Below, piece after piece: positions 37,313 to 47,472 of a stretch of 64,000 bases of DNA. The notes below the pieces were generated by a model. The model saw only the letters and a list, made by a program, of their open reading frames with translations. It was not told the DNA's origin and made no database searches. The DNA comes from Phytobacter massiliensis JC163 (GTDB lineage Bacteria > Pseudomonadota > Gammaproteobacteria > Enterobacterales > Enterobacteriaceae): NCBI RefSeq assembly GCF_000321045.1, contig NZ_HE578945.1:1382832-1446831 (forward strand), in the 5' to 3' direction. The translations under genes and the position numbers were made by a program. The number at the start of each line of letters is the position of its first letter. Position 1 is the stretch's first letter.

Positions 37313-37789
37313 TCAAGCCTTGCTGTTATTTTGCGTGTTATTGATGACGATGGAAGATTGCAATGGCGCAGGTTTTGCCGTCAGCGGATCGACGGTATCT
37401 TTATTACTGGCGATGGTTGGTATATTTACCGTCTTGTCCAAATCCCACGCCGCGCCGTCTGAATAATCGATAATTGTTCCGACTAAATATCCAAAGAGCA
37501 AATTCCCCCACACCCAGCCGTTGGCATTATCGTTAATGGTACCCTTAGCTTCTGGTGAAGTATCGGAGCGCTTGAGGGTCACGATATAGGGCGCATCCCC
37601 CCGTTTCAGGCTGACGACCGTCGGCGCCACGCCCTCTGCCACGACATCGCCATCGTCGTTGACGATTTTGTACTTTGCTGGCGCATTAGTCTCGATATCG
37701 ACATTTTGTGTCGTACCGTCATGCATCGTACAGCAACCCGAAAGAAGTGCGGAACTGATTAACAGTACCCCTGCTGTTTTAAATTTCAT
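37313..37789 (-). CDS. Predicted lipoprotein with two membrane-like segments
   Basis: ATG 37789 (AGGTGG upstream) gives 158 residues with a lipobox (VLLISSALLSGC, Cys about residue 19). The mature part has a PEGA-like stretch (APAKYKIVNDDGDVVAEGVA) and a hydrophobic GWVWGNLLFGYLVGTIIDYS segment. Similar small lipoproteins of unknown function occur in enterobacteria. Base composition is GC-rich, unlike the island, so it probably belongs to the chromosome flank. A TTG one codon upstream is a less likely start. Confidence 0.8.
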   Translation of the reverse strand: MKFKTAGVLLISSALLSGCCTMHDGTTQNVDIETNAPAKYKIVNDDGDVVAEGVAPTVVSLKRGDAPYIVTLKRSDTSPEAKGTINDNANGWVWGNLLFGYLVGTIIDYSDGAAWDLDKTVNIPTIASNKDTVDPLTAKPAPLQSSIVINNTQNNSKA

Positions 37790-37973
37790 CAACCAGCCAC
37801 CTTAATTATTGAGCAAAGCCCTTTTTATTTTCTGTAAAATTCCTGAGAACAAGCATTATTCATCCCGGGAATCGAAGCGGCAGTAGTGTACAGGCGGGGT
37901 AATTTCACTCGCTAAGGGATGCGTGCGGAAAAACATTCTGTTTCATTGAGATAATTCTTACCTCAATTATGCA

Positions 37974-38006
37974 GAAAAAAACCTCACTTCCAACGGAAGT
38001 GAGGTT
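37974..38006 (-). terminator. Terminator after ppsA
   Basis: AACCTCACTTCC-gtt-GGAAGTGAGGTT stem followed, on the minus strand, by a run of T. Strong. Confidence 0.92.
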
Positions 38007-38025
38007 TCAGGGATACAGCGTCTGT

Positions 38026-40404
38026 TTATTTATTCAGTTCGGCAAGGCTCAGCCAGGTTTGCACCACGGTGTCCGGGTTGAGAGAGAGGCTGTCAATTCC
38101 CTCTTCCATCAGCCAGGCGGCGAAGTCTTCGTGGTCGGAAGGCCCCTGTCCGCAGATACCCACATATTTACCCTGTTTCTTCGCTGCCCGAATCGCCATC
38201 GACAGCAGCGCTTTCACCGCCTCGTTGCGCTCGTCAAACAGCTCGGACACCACGCCGGAGTCCCTGTCGAGACCCAACGCCAGCTGGGTCATGTCGTTCG
38301 AGCCGATAGAGAAGCCGTCAAAGTGCTCAAGGAACTGCTCGGCCAGCAGGGCGTTGGACGGGATCTCGCACATCATGATCACTTTCAGCCCGTTCTCGCC
38401 CCGTTTCAGCCCCTGACGCGCCAGTTCGTCCACCACCGCTTTCGCCTGGTCGACGGTACGCACGAACGGCACCATGATCTCCACATTGGTGAGGCCCATC
38501 TCGTTACGCACCCGCTTCACCGCCTCGCACTCAAGGGCAAAACAGTCGCGGAAGCTGTCGGAGACATAGCGTCCGGCGCCGCGGAAACCGAGCATCGGGT
38601 TCTCTTCTTCCGGCTCATAACGCTCGCCGCCCACCAGGTTGGCGTACTCATTGGATTTAAAATCAGAGAGGCGAACGATAACGCGCTTCGGATAAAACGC
38701 GGCCCCCAGGGTAGCGATACCCTCGGTCAAGCGGCCAACATAGAACTCTTTGGGCGAGTCGTAACCTTTCATGATTTCGCGGATTTCGTTTTGCAGCCCG
38801 GCGTCCTGATCGTCGAACTCCAGCAGGGCGCGAGGATGCACGCCGATCATCCGGTTGATAATAAACTCCAGACGCGCCAGGCCAACCCCTTCGTTAGGCA
38901 GACAGGCGAAGTCAAACGCCCGATCCGGGTTGCCGACGTTCATCATAATTTTCAGCGGCAGATCGGGCATTTCGTCGATGCTGGAACTCTTCACGCTGAA
39001 ATCCAGCATCTCGGCGTACACATAGCCGGTATCCCCTTCCGCGCAGGAGACGGTAACCTTTTCATCATCTCTCATGCGCTCGGTGGCATCGCCGCAGCCC
39101 ACGACGGCGGGAATGCCCAGCTCACGGGCAATAATCGCCGCGTGGCAGGTGCGACCGCCGCGATTTGTGACGATTGCCGCCGCCTTTTTCATGATCGGTT
39201 CCCAGTCCGGGTCGGTCATATCGGTGACCAGCACGTCTCCGGGTTCAATGCGGTTCATTTCGCTGATGTCATGGATGACTTTTACCGGACCTGCGCCAAT
39301 GCGATGGCCGATCGCACGGCCTTCGGCAATAATTTTCCCCTGCGCATGCAGCGTATAACGCTCCATCACTTTGCCGCGGGAGCGTACCGTTTCCGGCCGC
39401 GCCTGAACGATGAACAGCTTGCCGGTATGACCATCTTTCGCCCATTCAATATCCATCGGACGGCCATAGTGTTTTTCAATCTGGACGGCCTGTTGCGCCA
39501 GCGCCTGTACCTCTTCATCGGTCAACGAGAAGCGATCGCGATCCGCTTGCGGCACATCTTCAATTCTGACCTGCTTGCCGTGTTCCTGGGTCGGCGCGTA
39601 GATCATACGGATTTTTTTCGATCCCATGGTGCGGCGCACAATCGCCGGACGGCCTGCCGCCAGGGTGGGTTTATGGACATAAAACTCATCCGGGTTGACC
39701 GCACCCTGCACCACCATTTCGCCCAGCCCCCAGGCGGCGGTAATAAACACCACCTGGTCAAAACCGGATTCAGTATCGATAGAGAACATCACCCCGGAAG
39801 AGCCGATGTCAGAACGCACCATGCGCTGCACGCCCGCAGAGAGCGCCACGCCGCGGTGGTCATAGCCCTGATGGACACGATAAGAGATGGCGCGGTCGTT
39901 GAACAGGGAGGCGAATACATGCTTGATTGCCACCAGCACGGCATCGTAGCCCTGAACGTTAAGGAAGGTTTCCTGCTGGCCCGCAAAGGAGGCATCCGGC
40001 ATATCTTCCGCCGTGGCCGATGAGCGCACGGCGAAAGAGGCCTGGTCGTCGTCTGCGGAGAGTTTCGCATACGCCTGATGAATCTCTTCTTCAAAGGCGG
40101 GCTGGAAAGGGGTATCGACGATCCACTGGCGGATCTGCGCCCCGGCTTTCGCCAGTTCGGACACATCGTCAATGTCCGTTTTGTCCAGCAGGTCATAGAT
40201 GCGTTGATTGAGACCACTCTGGTCGAGAAACAGGTTAAACGCCCCGGCAGTGGTCGCAAAACCATTAGGGACGCTAACGCCCATACCGGACAGGTTCGTA
40301 ATCATTTCACCAAGAGAGGCGTTTTTGCCCCCTACTCTGTCCACATCATTCATACCGAGTTGGTCATACCAAAGCACCAGCGGAGACGAGCCATTATTGG
40401 ACAT
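38026..40404 (-). CDS. ppsA: Phosphoenolpyruvate synthase
   Basis: Gluconeogenic enzyme converting pyruvate and ATP to PEP, AMP and phosphate. From ATG 40404 ([20 protein letters not shown]) the protein is 792 residues, as in E. coli; 19 extra upstream codons are unsupported. Domains in order: N-terminal ATP-grasp ([11 protein letters not shown]), the swivelling phosphohistidine domain with [15 protein letters not shown] (His about 421), and the C-terminal PEP-utilising barrel ending [20 protein letters not shown]. It is divergent from ppsR, its activity regulator, with a Cra site between them. Confidence 0.98.
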   Translation of the reverse strand: MSNNGSSPLVLWYDQLGMNDVDRVGGKNASLGEMITNLSGMGVSVPNGFATTAGAFNLFLDQSGLNQRIYDLLDKTDIDDVSELAKAGAQIRQWIVDTPFQPAFEEEIHQAYAKLSADDDQASFAVRSSATAEDMPDASFAGQQETFLNVQGYDAVLVAIKHVFASLFNDRAISYRVHQGYDHRGVALSAGVQRMVRSDIGSSGVMFSIDTESGFDQVVFITAAWGLGEMVVQGAVNPDEFYVHKPTLAAGRPAIVRRTMGSKKIRMIYAPTQEHGKQVRIEDVPQADRDRFSLTDEEVQALAQQAVQIEKHYGRPMDIEWAKDGHTGKLFIVQARPETVRSRGKVMERYTLHAQGKIIAEGRAIGHRIGAGPVKVIHDISEMNRIEPGDVLVTDMTDPDWEPIMKKAAAIVTNRGGRTCHAAIIARELGIPAVVGCGDATERMRDDEKVTVSCAEGDTGYVYAEMLDFSVKSSSIDEMPDLPLKIMMNVGNPDRAFDFACLPNEGVGLARLEFIINRMIGVHPRALLEFDDQDAGLQNEIREIMKGYDSPKEFYVGRLTEGIATLGAAFYPKRVIVRLSDFKSNEYANLVGGERYEPEEENPMLGFRGAGRYVSDSFRDCFALECEAVKRVRNEMGLTNVEIMVPFVRTVDQAKAVVDELARQGLKRGENGLKVIMMCEIPSNALLAEQFLEHFDGFSIGSNDMTQLALGLDRDSGVVSELFDERNEAVKALLSMAIRAAKKQGKYVGICGQGPSDHEDFAAWLMEEGIDSLSLNPDTVVQTWLSLAELNK

Positions 40405-40491
40405 CGAAACAATCCTTTTGTGATATTTGAAAGGGTGAATACTCTCTGACTGCCGAATCATCCTGGCATAATTATTCCGCCTGAAAAAACG

Positions 40492-40506
40492 GTGAATCGT
40501 TCAAGC
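40492..40506 (-). promoter_or_regulatory. Cra (FruR) site upstream of ppsA
   Basis: GTGAATCGTTCAAGC matches the RNGAAWCSNTNAANC consensus at every fixed position. It lies about 90 bp upstream of ppsA, where Cra activates gluconeogenic genes in E. coli. The rest of 40405-40737 is divergent promoter DNA with no gene. Confidence 0.85.
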
Positions 40507-40737
40507 AGTTTTTATTTTTTTGTTTTTCGGACAGTTTCCCTTCGCCAGCTAAGTCCCTGATTATCATTCTTTCCTTAAATCAATCCTTGCTGAGGGTGGC
40601 GCAATAAAAATGAACCGACCATTTCAGTAAAAACAAAAATAGCGTTTCATTTTGCGAAAAAGAAAAAGTTACTGCGCAGATGACGCGGTTTAATTTATGC
40701 TTTCAGTTAATTAGCCAGCACAATCAGGATGGATAAA

Positions 40738-41572
40738 ATGGAGAGTAGTGTCGATCGCCACGTGTTTTATATTTCTGATGGTACCGCTATCACCGCCGAA
40801 GTATTAGGCCATGCGGTGATGTCGCAATTTCCGGTTTCGATTAACAGTATCACCCTGCCCTTCGTAGAAAATGAGAGCCGCGCCAGAGCAGTCAAGGACC
40901 GCATCGATGCACTCTACCAGCAAACCGGCGTCAGGCCGCTGGTTTTTTATTCTATTGTCCTGCCTGAGGTGCGCTCCATTATTTTGCAGTGCGAAGGATT
41001 TTGTCAGGACATCGTTCAGGCGCTGGTCGCCCCTTTACAGCAGGAATTAAAACTCGATCCTACCCCTGTCGCCCACCGCACGCATGGGTTAAATCCTGGA
41101 AACTTAACTAAATACGACGCGCGTATCGCCGCCATCGATTATACGCTGGCCCACGATGATGGTATTTCGTTGCGCAACCTCGATCAGGCGCAGGTGATTT
41201 TGCTGGGGGTTTCCCGCTGCGGTAAAACGCCGACCAGTCTTTATCTGGCCATGCAGTTTGGTATTCGCGCCGCAAATTATCCGTTTATCGCCGATGACAT
41301 GGATAACCTGATTCTGCCGACGCAGTTAAAACCGTTGCAGCATAAACTTTTTGGTCTGACCATTAATCCAGAGCGTCTTGCCGCCATACGTGAAGAGCGG
41401 CGGGAAAACAGCCGCTACGCCTCGTTGCGCCAGTGCCGTATGGAGGTCGCTGAGGTTGAGGCGCTCTATCGTAAAAAACCAGATCCCCTGCCTCAACAGT
41501 ACCAACTACTCAGTAGAAGAGATTGCCACTAAAATTCTCGACATCATGGGGCTAAGTCGACGCATGTACTAA
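40738..41572 (+). pseudogene. ppsR: PEP synthase regulatory protein PpsR, frame broken by one base
   Basis: Bifunctional kinase/pyrophosphorylase that inactivates PEP synthase by ADP-dependent threonine phosphorylation and reactivates it with phosphate. The P-loop-like [19 protein letters not shown] is intact. The frame is lost at A6 (41473-41478): with five A it reads [20 protein letters not shown] and ends GLSRRMY, giving 277 residues, exactly the E. coli length. As written it ends early at 41532. ATG 40738 (AGGA 8 bp before) is preferred over ATG 40729. A sequence error is likely; real inactivation is possible. Confidence 0.85.
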
Positions 41573-41583
41573 CAGGCTAGTAC
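41566..41583 (+). promoter_or_regulatory. TrpR operator of aroH
   Basis: GTACTAACAGGCTAGTAC is an inverted repeat of the CTAG/GTAC type recognised by TrpR and overlaps the end of ppsR, as the aroH operator does in E. coli. A -10 candidate TTATTATG follows near 41599. Confidence 0.7.
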
Positions 41584-41724
41584 ATTAGTTACAGTTTTGT
41601 TATTATGCGGCACATTAGCGTGACGCTCATCACAACCTGCTATTGAAATCATCAATGATTGGTTTAAGGTGTGCGCATCGCTTCCGGCATTGAGCCGCTT
41701 AAGCACAAAATTTTGAGAACCGTG

Positions 41725-42771
41725 ATGAATAAAACCGATGAACTTCGCACTGCGCGCATCGAAAGCCTGATTACTCCGGCAGAACTGGCGCAGCGGCATC
41801 CTGTTTCCACCGACGTCGCCGGGCATGTAACTCAGGCCCGCCGCCGCATTGAAAAAATACTTAACGGCGAGGACAAACGCCTGCTGGTGATTATTGGCCC
41901 CTGTTCGATTCATGACACCGACGCCGCCATGGAGTATGCGCGACGTCTGCAGGCTTTAAGGCAGCAGTACGCCGACCGGCTTGAGATTGTCATGCGCACC
42001 TATTTTGAAAAACCCCGTACGGTGGTGGGCTGGAAAGGCCTGATTTCCGACCCTGACCTTAACGGCAGCTATCGGGTTAATCACGGTATTGAACTGGCGC
42101 GTAAGCTGCTGCTTGACGTCAACGAACTGGGCGTGCCTACCGCAACGGAATTTCTCGACATGGTGACGGGGCAATTCATTGCCGACCTGATAAGCTGGGG
42201 CGCAATTGGCGCGCGCACGACGGAAAGCCAGATTCACCGCGAAATGGCCTCTGCGCTCTCCTGCCCGGTAGGCTTTAAAAACGGCACCGATGGCAATACG
42301 CGTATCGCCGTTGACGCTATCCGCGCCTCACGCACCAGCCATATGTTCCTCTCGCCGGACAAAAGCGGCCAGATGACCATTTACCAGACCAGCGGCAACC
42401 CTTACGGGCATATCATCATGCGCGGCGGCAAACAGCCGAATTACTATGCCGATGACATTGCCCGCGCCTGCGAGTCGCTGCGCGAATTCGCCCTGCCGGA
42501 ACAGCTGGTGGTGGATTTCAGTCACGGTAACTGCCAGAAGCAGCACCGCCGACAGCTGGAAGTATGCGATGAGATCTGTCAGCAAATCCGCACCGGCTCG
42601 CGCGCTATCGCGGGGGTGATGGTGGAAAGCTTCCTGCATGAAGGAAGCCAGAAGATTGTCAGCGGCCAGCCGCTGGTATACGGGCAGTCCATTACCGACC
42701 CGTGCCTGGGCTGGGAAGAGAGCGAAATTCTGCTCGCTAAGCTGGCCAGCGCCGTCTCTGCCCGTTTCTGA
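41725..42771 (+). CDS. aroH: DAHP synthase, tryptophan-sensitive
   Basis: First step of aromatic amino acid synthesis: PEP plus erythrose 4-phosphate to DAHP. ATG 41725 gives 348 residues, MNKTDELRTARIESLITPAE, equal to E. coli AroH; the frame extends 18 codons upstream without support. Class I signatures include IGPCSIHD, RTYFEKPRTVVGWKGLISDP and the metal-binding region around DFSHGNCQKQH. The TrpR-type operator upstream supports the Trp isozyme assignment over AroF or AroG. Confidence 0.96.
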   Translation: MNKTDELRTARIESLITPAELAQRHPVSTDVAGHVTQARRRIEKILNGEDKRLLVIIGPCSIHDTDAAMEYARRLQALRQQYADRLEIVMRTYFEKPRTVVGWKGLISDPDLNGSYRVNHGIELARKLLLDVNELGVPTATEFLDMVTGQFIADLISWGAIGARTTESQIHREMASALSCPVGFKNGTDGNTRIAVDAIRASRTSHMFLSPDKSGQMTIYQTSGNPYGHIIMRGGKQPNYYADDIARACESLREFALPEQLVVDFSHGNCQKQHRRQLEVCDEICQQIRTGSRAIAGVMVESFLHEGSQKIVSGQPLVYGQSITDPCLGWEESEILLAKLASAVSARF

Positions 42772-42778
42772 CCGACAG

Positions 42779-42808
42779 CCCCGCGGCGTACGCTGCGGGG
42801 TAAATCTT
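42779..42808 (+). terminator. Probable terminator after aroH
   Basis: CCCCGC...GCGGGG stem (42779-42784 with 42795-42800) followed by TAAATCTT, a weak U-tract. Confidence 0.55.
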
Positions 42809-42859
42809 ACGCGGTTCGCTCCCTGATTATTAGTAGTTGCTTCGGGACGCCACGTTCCT

Positions 42860-42878
42860 GATAATGATTATCATTGTT
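42860..42878 (+). promoter_or_regulatory. Fur box upstream of hemP
   Basis: GATAATGATTATCATTGTT is an almost perfect Fur box, with an overlapping TTGATAATCAATC extension. It lies 25 bp before the hemP start. Confidence 0.85.
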
Positions 42879-42902
42879 GATAATCAATCCGTTATAGCGC
42901 TT

Positions 42903-43094
42903 ATGTCTCACAAGGAACGTCCGTTTCCCCCCCCTGCTCCTGCACCTGCTTCGCCCTCGGCGATTCACCCCGACGATCGCCGTATCAGCAGCGAAGCGCT
43001 GCTCGGCGACAGAGCGAGGATCGTTATTGAACATCAGGGGCAAGCCTACCTGCTGCGTCAGACCCACGCCGGTAAGCTCATCCTGACGAAATAA
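42903..43094 (+). CDS. hemP: Hemin uptake protein HemP (YdiE)
   Basis: A 63-residue small protein of the HemP family, linked to iron or haem uptake. ATG 42903 gives [20 protein letters not shown], a proline-rich N-terminus, then the conserved core [20 protein letters not shown] and [15 protein letters not shown] as in E. coli YdiE (63 aa). The upstream Fur box indicates iron repression. It is convergent with selO, whose stop is 1 bp away. Confidence 0.92.
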   Translation: MSHKERPFPPPAPAPASPSAIHPDDRRISSEALLGDRARIVIEHQGQAYLLRQTHAGKLILTK

Positions 43095-43095
43095 G

Positions 43096-44538
43096 TTAGC
43101 TGGAGCAGCTTACCTCCAGCCGTTTTCCCCAGTCCGGTGGACGTTTACTGTATTCGTCATCGCGTTCGGCATAAGGGTGGCGTAATACTTCATGCAGGCG
43201 ATGCAGCTCATCCATATCCCCCTGCTCCGCCTGCTCAATAGCGCGCTGCGCCAGCCAGTTGCGCAACACCACCGCCGGATTACTGCTCTGCATCTGCTGC
43301 TGGCGTTCGTCATCGCTTATCCCTTCCTCCTGCAGACGCGCCCTGTAGCGGGCGAACCAGCCGTCAAACGCCTCGCGGTCGATAAACTCATCCCGCAGCG
43401 GGCTGCTGGCGCTCTGCTGCTCCGTATGGCTGAGCATGCGGAAGGTACGGGTGTAGTCGCTGCCTTCCCGCGCCATCAGCGCAAACAGTTCGCTTAGTAG
43501 CGTGTTGTCCCCTTTCTGGCGGGTGAAAAAGCCCAGCTTTTCACGCATCAGTTTGCCATAGGCTTCCATCAGAACGGGTTGATAGCTCTCCAGCGCGGCG
43601 TTGAGCGCCTCAACCGGCACAAATGGCGACAGGGTCTGCCCAAGCCGCTGCAAATTCCACAGGCCGATCGTAGGCTGATTGTCGAAGCTATAGCGCCCCT
43701 GATAATCAGAGTGGTTACAGATAAAGCCGGGCTGATAATCATCCAGAAAACCAAACGGACCGTAATCAATAGTCAGGCCGAGAATCGACATATTGTCAGT
43801 ATTCATGACCCCATGGGCGAACCCTACCGCCTGCCAGTGGGCGATAAGCGTTGCCGTGCGGGCGATAACATCGCCAAACCACAGGGCGTATTTATCCGCT
43901 TCATCATGCAGATGCGGCCAGTAATGACGAATGGCAAAATCCGCCAGCTCGCGCACCTTCTGCGCCTCGCGGCGGTAGTAAAAATGTTCGAAATGGCCAA
44001 ACCGCAGGTGGCTTTCGGCGATACGCATCAGCATTGCGCCCTGCTCGGCGCGCTCGCGGTAGACCGGCGTGTCGCTGGTCACTATCGATAACGCCCGCGT
44101 GGTGGGGATGGAAAGATAATGCATCGCTTCCGAGGCCAGGCTCTCACGGATAGTCGAGCGCAGAACCGCCCTGCCGTCTCCCATGCGCGAATAGGGGGTC
44201 AGCCCAGCGCCTTTCAGGTGCCAGTCAACGGTTCGTCCGTCCGGGAGCTGCTGTTCACCAAGTAGAATACCCCGGCCATCCCCAAGCTGACCTGCCCAGA
44301 CACCAAACTGATGCCCGCTATAAACCTGCGCCAGCGGCGACATACCGGGCAGCAGCCTCTCGCCACCCCACACCCCCGCCCCCGAGGCAGGAGAAAACAG
44401 CGCCGGGTCAATACCCAGCGTTTGCGCAAGCGGTGCGTTATGCCAGATCAGGCGGGCATTTTGCAGCGGCGTAGGGGTCTGCGCGCTATAAAAATCTGGC
44501 AGCTCATCGCGCCAGCGGGTAATAAAAGACAGTGCCAT
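43096..44538 (-). CDS. selO: Protein adenylyltransferase SelO (YdiU)
   Basis: Pseudokinase that transfers AMP from ATP to Ser, Thr or Tyr of target proteins, implicated in redox homeostasis. The 480 residues are close to E. coli YdiU (478). The nucleotide-binding glycine-rich stretch ([12 protein letters not shown]), the catalytic region [15 protein letters not shown] and the metal-binding [15 protein letters not shown] are present. It stands between hemP and ydiV as in E. coli. Confidence 0.95.
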   Translation of the reverse strand: MALSFITRWRDELPDFYSAQTPTPLQNARLIWHNAPLAQTLGIDPALFSPASGAGVWGGERLLPGMSPLAQVYSGHQFGVWAGQLGDGRGILLGEQQLPDGRTVDWHLKGAGLTPYSRMGDGRAVLRSTIRESLASEAMHYLSIPTTRALSIVTSDTPVYRERAEQGAMLMRIAESHLRFGHFEHFYYRREAQKVRELADFAIRHYWPHLHDEADKYALWFGDVIARTATLIAHWQAVGFAHGVMNTDNMSILGLTIDYGPFGFLDDYQPGFICNHSDYQGRYSFDNQPTIGLWNLQRLGQTLSPFVPVEALNAALESYQPVLMEAYGKLMREKLGFFTRQKGDNTLLSELFALMAREGSDYTRTFRMLSHTEQQSASSPLRDEFIDREAFDGWFARYRARLQEEGISDDERQQQMQSSNPAVVLRNWLAQRAIEQAEQGDMDELHRLHEVLRHPYAERDDEYSKRPPDWGKRLEVSCSS

Positions 44539-44590
44539 AAATCCTCCTGGACTTATTGTAGCACTGTTAACAATGCGTTAATAAAAGGTA

Positions 44591-45301
44591 TTAATGTACG
44601 AGGCTGGTAATGGCCGCTGCGGTTACAGCAGGCCACAGATTCCCCTGCATTGCGCTGAATGGGTAGGCGGCCACGCGCTTGAACGCGGTTTCGTCGTCGA
44701 TACCGGCAATCATAACGGAACGGCAGTAAGGCGCGAACTGGGAGAGAATGACGCGCATAAACGGTTCAAAAGACGCGGAAGTCAGGCGATGATGAACAAA
44801 ATTTTTATCCAGCGCGACCCGGCAAAACAATCCATCAAAAATAGCTTTGGTGGAAGCCGCTCCCGAGCCAAAATTAGCGAGCACCAGCGGATAGCGTTCG
44901 CTAAATAATGCCAGCAGACGATTCTCTGCGCCTTTATTAAGATCGGGATAATTTTCGTTAATAGTAAATTCGAGGAACGGGAATTTGGCGACCGACTCCG
45001 CCAGCTGTGAATCTGTTAACAATGCCTCAATAACGGGCCCGCTGATATTAATCCACGCGATGAGCTGATGCTGGAGAAAAAAAAGCTGGCAGGACTCCAG
45101 CAACGCCAGCTGTTCGCTAAAAAGCGTTATCCGTTCTGCCGCGTTAAGCCGTGGCAAAATCAACTCCGCAGGCGCCCGCACGTTGCTGGCGACGCCAACA
45201 AAATTGGCGACGATCTCCGCGCCAACCAGCGCGCCCTGGGCGTTGCGAGCAGGCTGTAAAACCAGCTCACAACGATAAGTGTCATCCAGTGATACGATCA
45301 T
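44591..45301 (-). CDS. ydiV: Degenerate EAL-domain protein YdiV (anti-FlhD4C2 factor)
   Basis: A 236-residue EAL-fold protein from ATG 45301, the size of E. coli YdiV (237). The catalytic EAL motif is replaced (LVGAEIVANF), so c-di-GMP hydrolysis is unlikely. Conserved stretches are LLESCQLFFLQHQLIAWINI, FLEFTINENYPDLN, STKAIFDGLFCRVALDK and MQGNLWPAV. In E. coli and Salmonella YdiV (RflP) binds FlhD and represses flagellar genes under poor nutrition. The position between selO and nlpC matches. The open frame extends 16 codons upstream with no good ribosome site. Confidence 0.88.
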   Translation of the reverse strand: MIVSLDDTYRCELVLQPARNAQGALVGAEIVANFVGVASNVRAPAELILPRLNAAERITLFSEQLALLESCQLFFLQHQLIAWINISGPVIEALLTDSQLAESVAKFPFLEFTINENYPDLNKGAENRLLALFSERYPLVLANFGSGAASTKAIFDGLFCRVALDKNFVHHRLTSASFEPFMRVILSQFAPYCRSVMIAGIDDETAFKRVAAYPFSAMQGNLWPAVTAAAITSLVH

Positions 45302-45604
45302 GATGCCCGCCCGCAATAAGGGTATTATCCTTGCTGTCAAAATTAACATGAACGTATTTTAACGTAGTTGATTTAAATTCGGCTGCCTTCATCATTTTCC
45401 ATTATATTTCCAGAATATTCCTTCATGCCTGCGTAAGCTTATCTTGAATAAAATGCCCTGACCAGCGTCCAGCGGCTCCAGGAATAATCCTTTAAGAAAA
45501 GGTGTAGTAAACCAGGAAATGTTGAAGAAAAGATGGAATAACGGTGAGTTATTTACGCGTAAAGGTAAGTCTGCTGGCGGCAATGCCGCCGCCAGCAGGC
45601 CCAC

Positions 45605-46069
45605 TCAAATTCGACGCGCCTGCCAGAAATGCTTGCGCCAGTAGACATTGTCGAGCGAAGAGCGGATTACACCCTTACTGGTTGAGGCGTGAATAAAAGC
45701 GTTGTCGGTATCATAAATACCTACGTGCAGGCCGCTCTCCCCCGATCCGGTTTTGAAAAACACCAGGTCGCCGGGCAGCAGATCGTCCTTATCAATTTGG
45801 GTGCCGATTTCCGCCTGCTGACGGGTATCGCGCGGCAGAAGAAGCGAGAACCTGTCGCGCAGCGTTAGCATAACGAACCCGGAACAATCCACCCCGCGAC
45901 GGCTCATTCCGCCATAGCGATACGGCGTTCCGCGCCAGTCGCGCAGCTGCTCGTTAAGCCCGGCAATAACGGTAATAGAGTCGGACAGGCGGGCATTAGG
46001 CGGTGGCGCACGGTGGCTGCCGCACCCTGCAAGAATTAACGTCGCCGCGAGAAGAAACCAGGTACGCAT
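45605..46069 (-). CDS. nlpC: NlpC/P60-family lipoprotein NlpC
   Basis: A 154-residue probable outer-membrane lipoprotein endopeptidase of peptidoglycan. The lipobox is LILAGC (Cys16). The NlpC/P60 catalytic Cys is in GVDCSGFVML (about residue 62), with the His in SGLHVGIYDTDNAFIH. It lies at the end of the btuCED-nlpC run as in E. coli. An inverted repeat CTGCTGGCGGC/GCCGCCAGCAG lies just downstream (45571-45598) without a T-run. The rest of 45302-45570 has no gene. Confidence 0.95.
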   Translation of the reverse strand: MRTWFLLAATLILAGCGSHRAPPPNARLSDSITVIAGLNEQLRDWRGTPYRYGGMSRRGVDCSGFVMLTLRDRFSLLLPRDTRQQAEIGTQIDKDDLLPGDLVFFKTGSGESGLHVGIYDTDNAFIHASTSKGVIRSSLDNVYWRKHFWQARRI

Positions 46070-46141
46070 CCAGCATAATCTCCTTTTTATTGTGCTGAAA
46101 TAATTTAGCGTGTGAATGACATTTCTGGCAAGCTTCGTCAG

Positions 46142-46888
46142 TTAAATCTCCGGGATGAGCATCCTGTGCCCGGCGAGGTCAAGGCGGCGAAACGGCATCC
46201 CGTACGCGCTGGCGAGGTTTTGCGGCGTCAGCACGGCATCTCTGGCCCCGCTGGCGATAAGCCTGCCCTGACGCATAAGCCACACCTGATGGGCGTGGCG
46301 CAGCGTATGGTTAAGGTCATGGCTGCTCATGACAATGGTGATGCCAGCAACCTGCAGGCCGCTCAGAATGCGATCCAGGGCAGCCTGTTGCGCCACATCA
46401 AGGCTGTTCATCGGCTCATCCAGCAGAAGAAGCTGCCCGTGCGGATTGGCAAGCGGATGGATCTGGGCAATGACCGCCGCCAGTCTCACCCGCTGCCACT
46501 CTCCGCCGGATAGCTGATTCACCGCGCGGCCAAGTTTGTCCTCCAGGGCGAGCTGGCAGGCGATCTCCTCTGTTAGCGCCTGATGAGGCTCACCGTGCTG
46601 ATGCAGCGCAAGATAATGCCAGACCGGCATAGCAAAGGCAGGCGTCTGCTGCTGCGCAAGATAAGCACGATGGCGCGCCAGGCGCGGAGCCTGCCAGCTC
46701 TCCAGCGGGGTCTCATTAAACATAATGGTCCCCTTACCCCGGCTTAAACCCGCCATGCGGGCCAGCAAGGTACTTTTCCCTGCGCCGTTCGGCCCGACCA
46801 GATGCAGCATCTGCCCCCGGGCGACCGGGGCCGTTATTGGCCCCAGCCTGCCGGTCTCTTCGACATTATCAAGCTGCAACAGGGTCAT
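46142..46888 (-). CDS. btuD: Vitamin B12 import ATPase BtuD
   Basis: ATP-binding subunit of the BtuCD-F cobalamin importer. The 248 residues contain Walker [12 protein letters not shown] (about 34-44), the Q-loop [10 protein letters not shown], the signature [13 protein letters not shown] and Walker [13 protein letters not shown]. Its start overlaps the btuE stop by 1 bp, so the operon is tightly coupled. Confidence 0.97.
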   Translation of the reverse strand: MTLLQLDNVEETGRLGPITAPVARGQMLHLVGPNGAGKSTLLARMAGLSRGKGTIMFNETPLESWQAPRLARHRAYLAQQQTPAFAMPVWHYLALHQHGEPHQALTEEIACQLALEDKLGRAVNQLSGGEWQRVRLAAVIAQIHPLANPHGQLLLLDEPMNSLDVAQQAALDRILSGLQVAGITIVMSSHDLNHTLRHAHQVWLMRQGRLIASGARDAVLTPQNLASAYGMPFRRLDLAGHRMLIPEI

Positions 46889-47439
46889 TACTTCGCCAGC
46901 GCCAGCTTAATGGCTTCCATCACAATGGGATCTTCCGGGGTCATATCGGGGGAGAAACGTTGAACGACCTGACCATCGCGCCCAACAAGGAACTTCTCAA
47001 AGTTCCACAGAATATCGTCAGGATAGAGCGGAGCACGCCCTTTGCTGGCCATCCGCTCGTAGAAACCGCTGGCTTCCGGGGCCACGGCTTTCGGCGCGGC
47101 GGCAATCAATTTCTGGTAGAGAGGATGACGGTTTTCACCGTTAACGTCGATTTTCGCCGCCATCGGGAACGTGACACCGTAGGTGGTGCTGCAGAAGGTT
47201 TTTATCTCCTCCTCGCTGCCCGGCTCCTGCCCCAGGAACTGGTTGCAGGGGAAACCCAGCACGCTGAACCCGTCTTTCTCCCAGGCTTTATGAATATTCT
47301 CCAGCTGCTCATACTGCGGCGTCAGGCCGCACTTTGACGCGACGTTAACAATCAATAAAACCTTACCGCGGTATTGCTCAAGCGTCGTGCGCTCGCCATC
47401 GATAGTGATAATCTCGGTACTCAGAATATCGTCGTGCAT
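46888..47439 (-). CDS. btuE: Thioredoxin/glutathione peroxidase BtuE
   Basis: A 183-residue non-selenium glutathione-peroxidase-family enzyme that reduces peroxides with thioredoxin. The catalytic residues are visible: Cys in [15 protein letters not shown], Gln in [13 protein letters not shown] and Trp in [14 protein letters not shown]. Although it is in the btu operon it is not needed for B12 transport in E. coli. Confidence 0.96.
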   Translation of the reverse strand: MHDDILSTEIITIDGERTTLEQYRGKVLLIVNVASKCGLTPQYEQLENIHKAWEKDGFSVLGFPCNQFLGQEPGSEEEIKTFCSTTYGVTFPMAAKIDVNGENRHPLYQKLIAAAPKAVAPEASGFYERMASKGRAPLYPDDILWNFEKFLVGRDGQVVQRFSPDMTPEDPIVMEAIKLALAK

Positions 47440-47472
47440 AGCATCCCCTTAGTTGGTTTGAGAGGCCGGATC

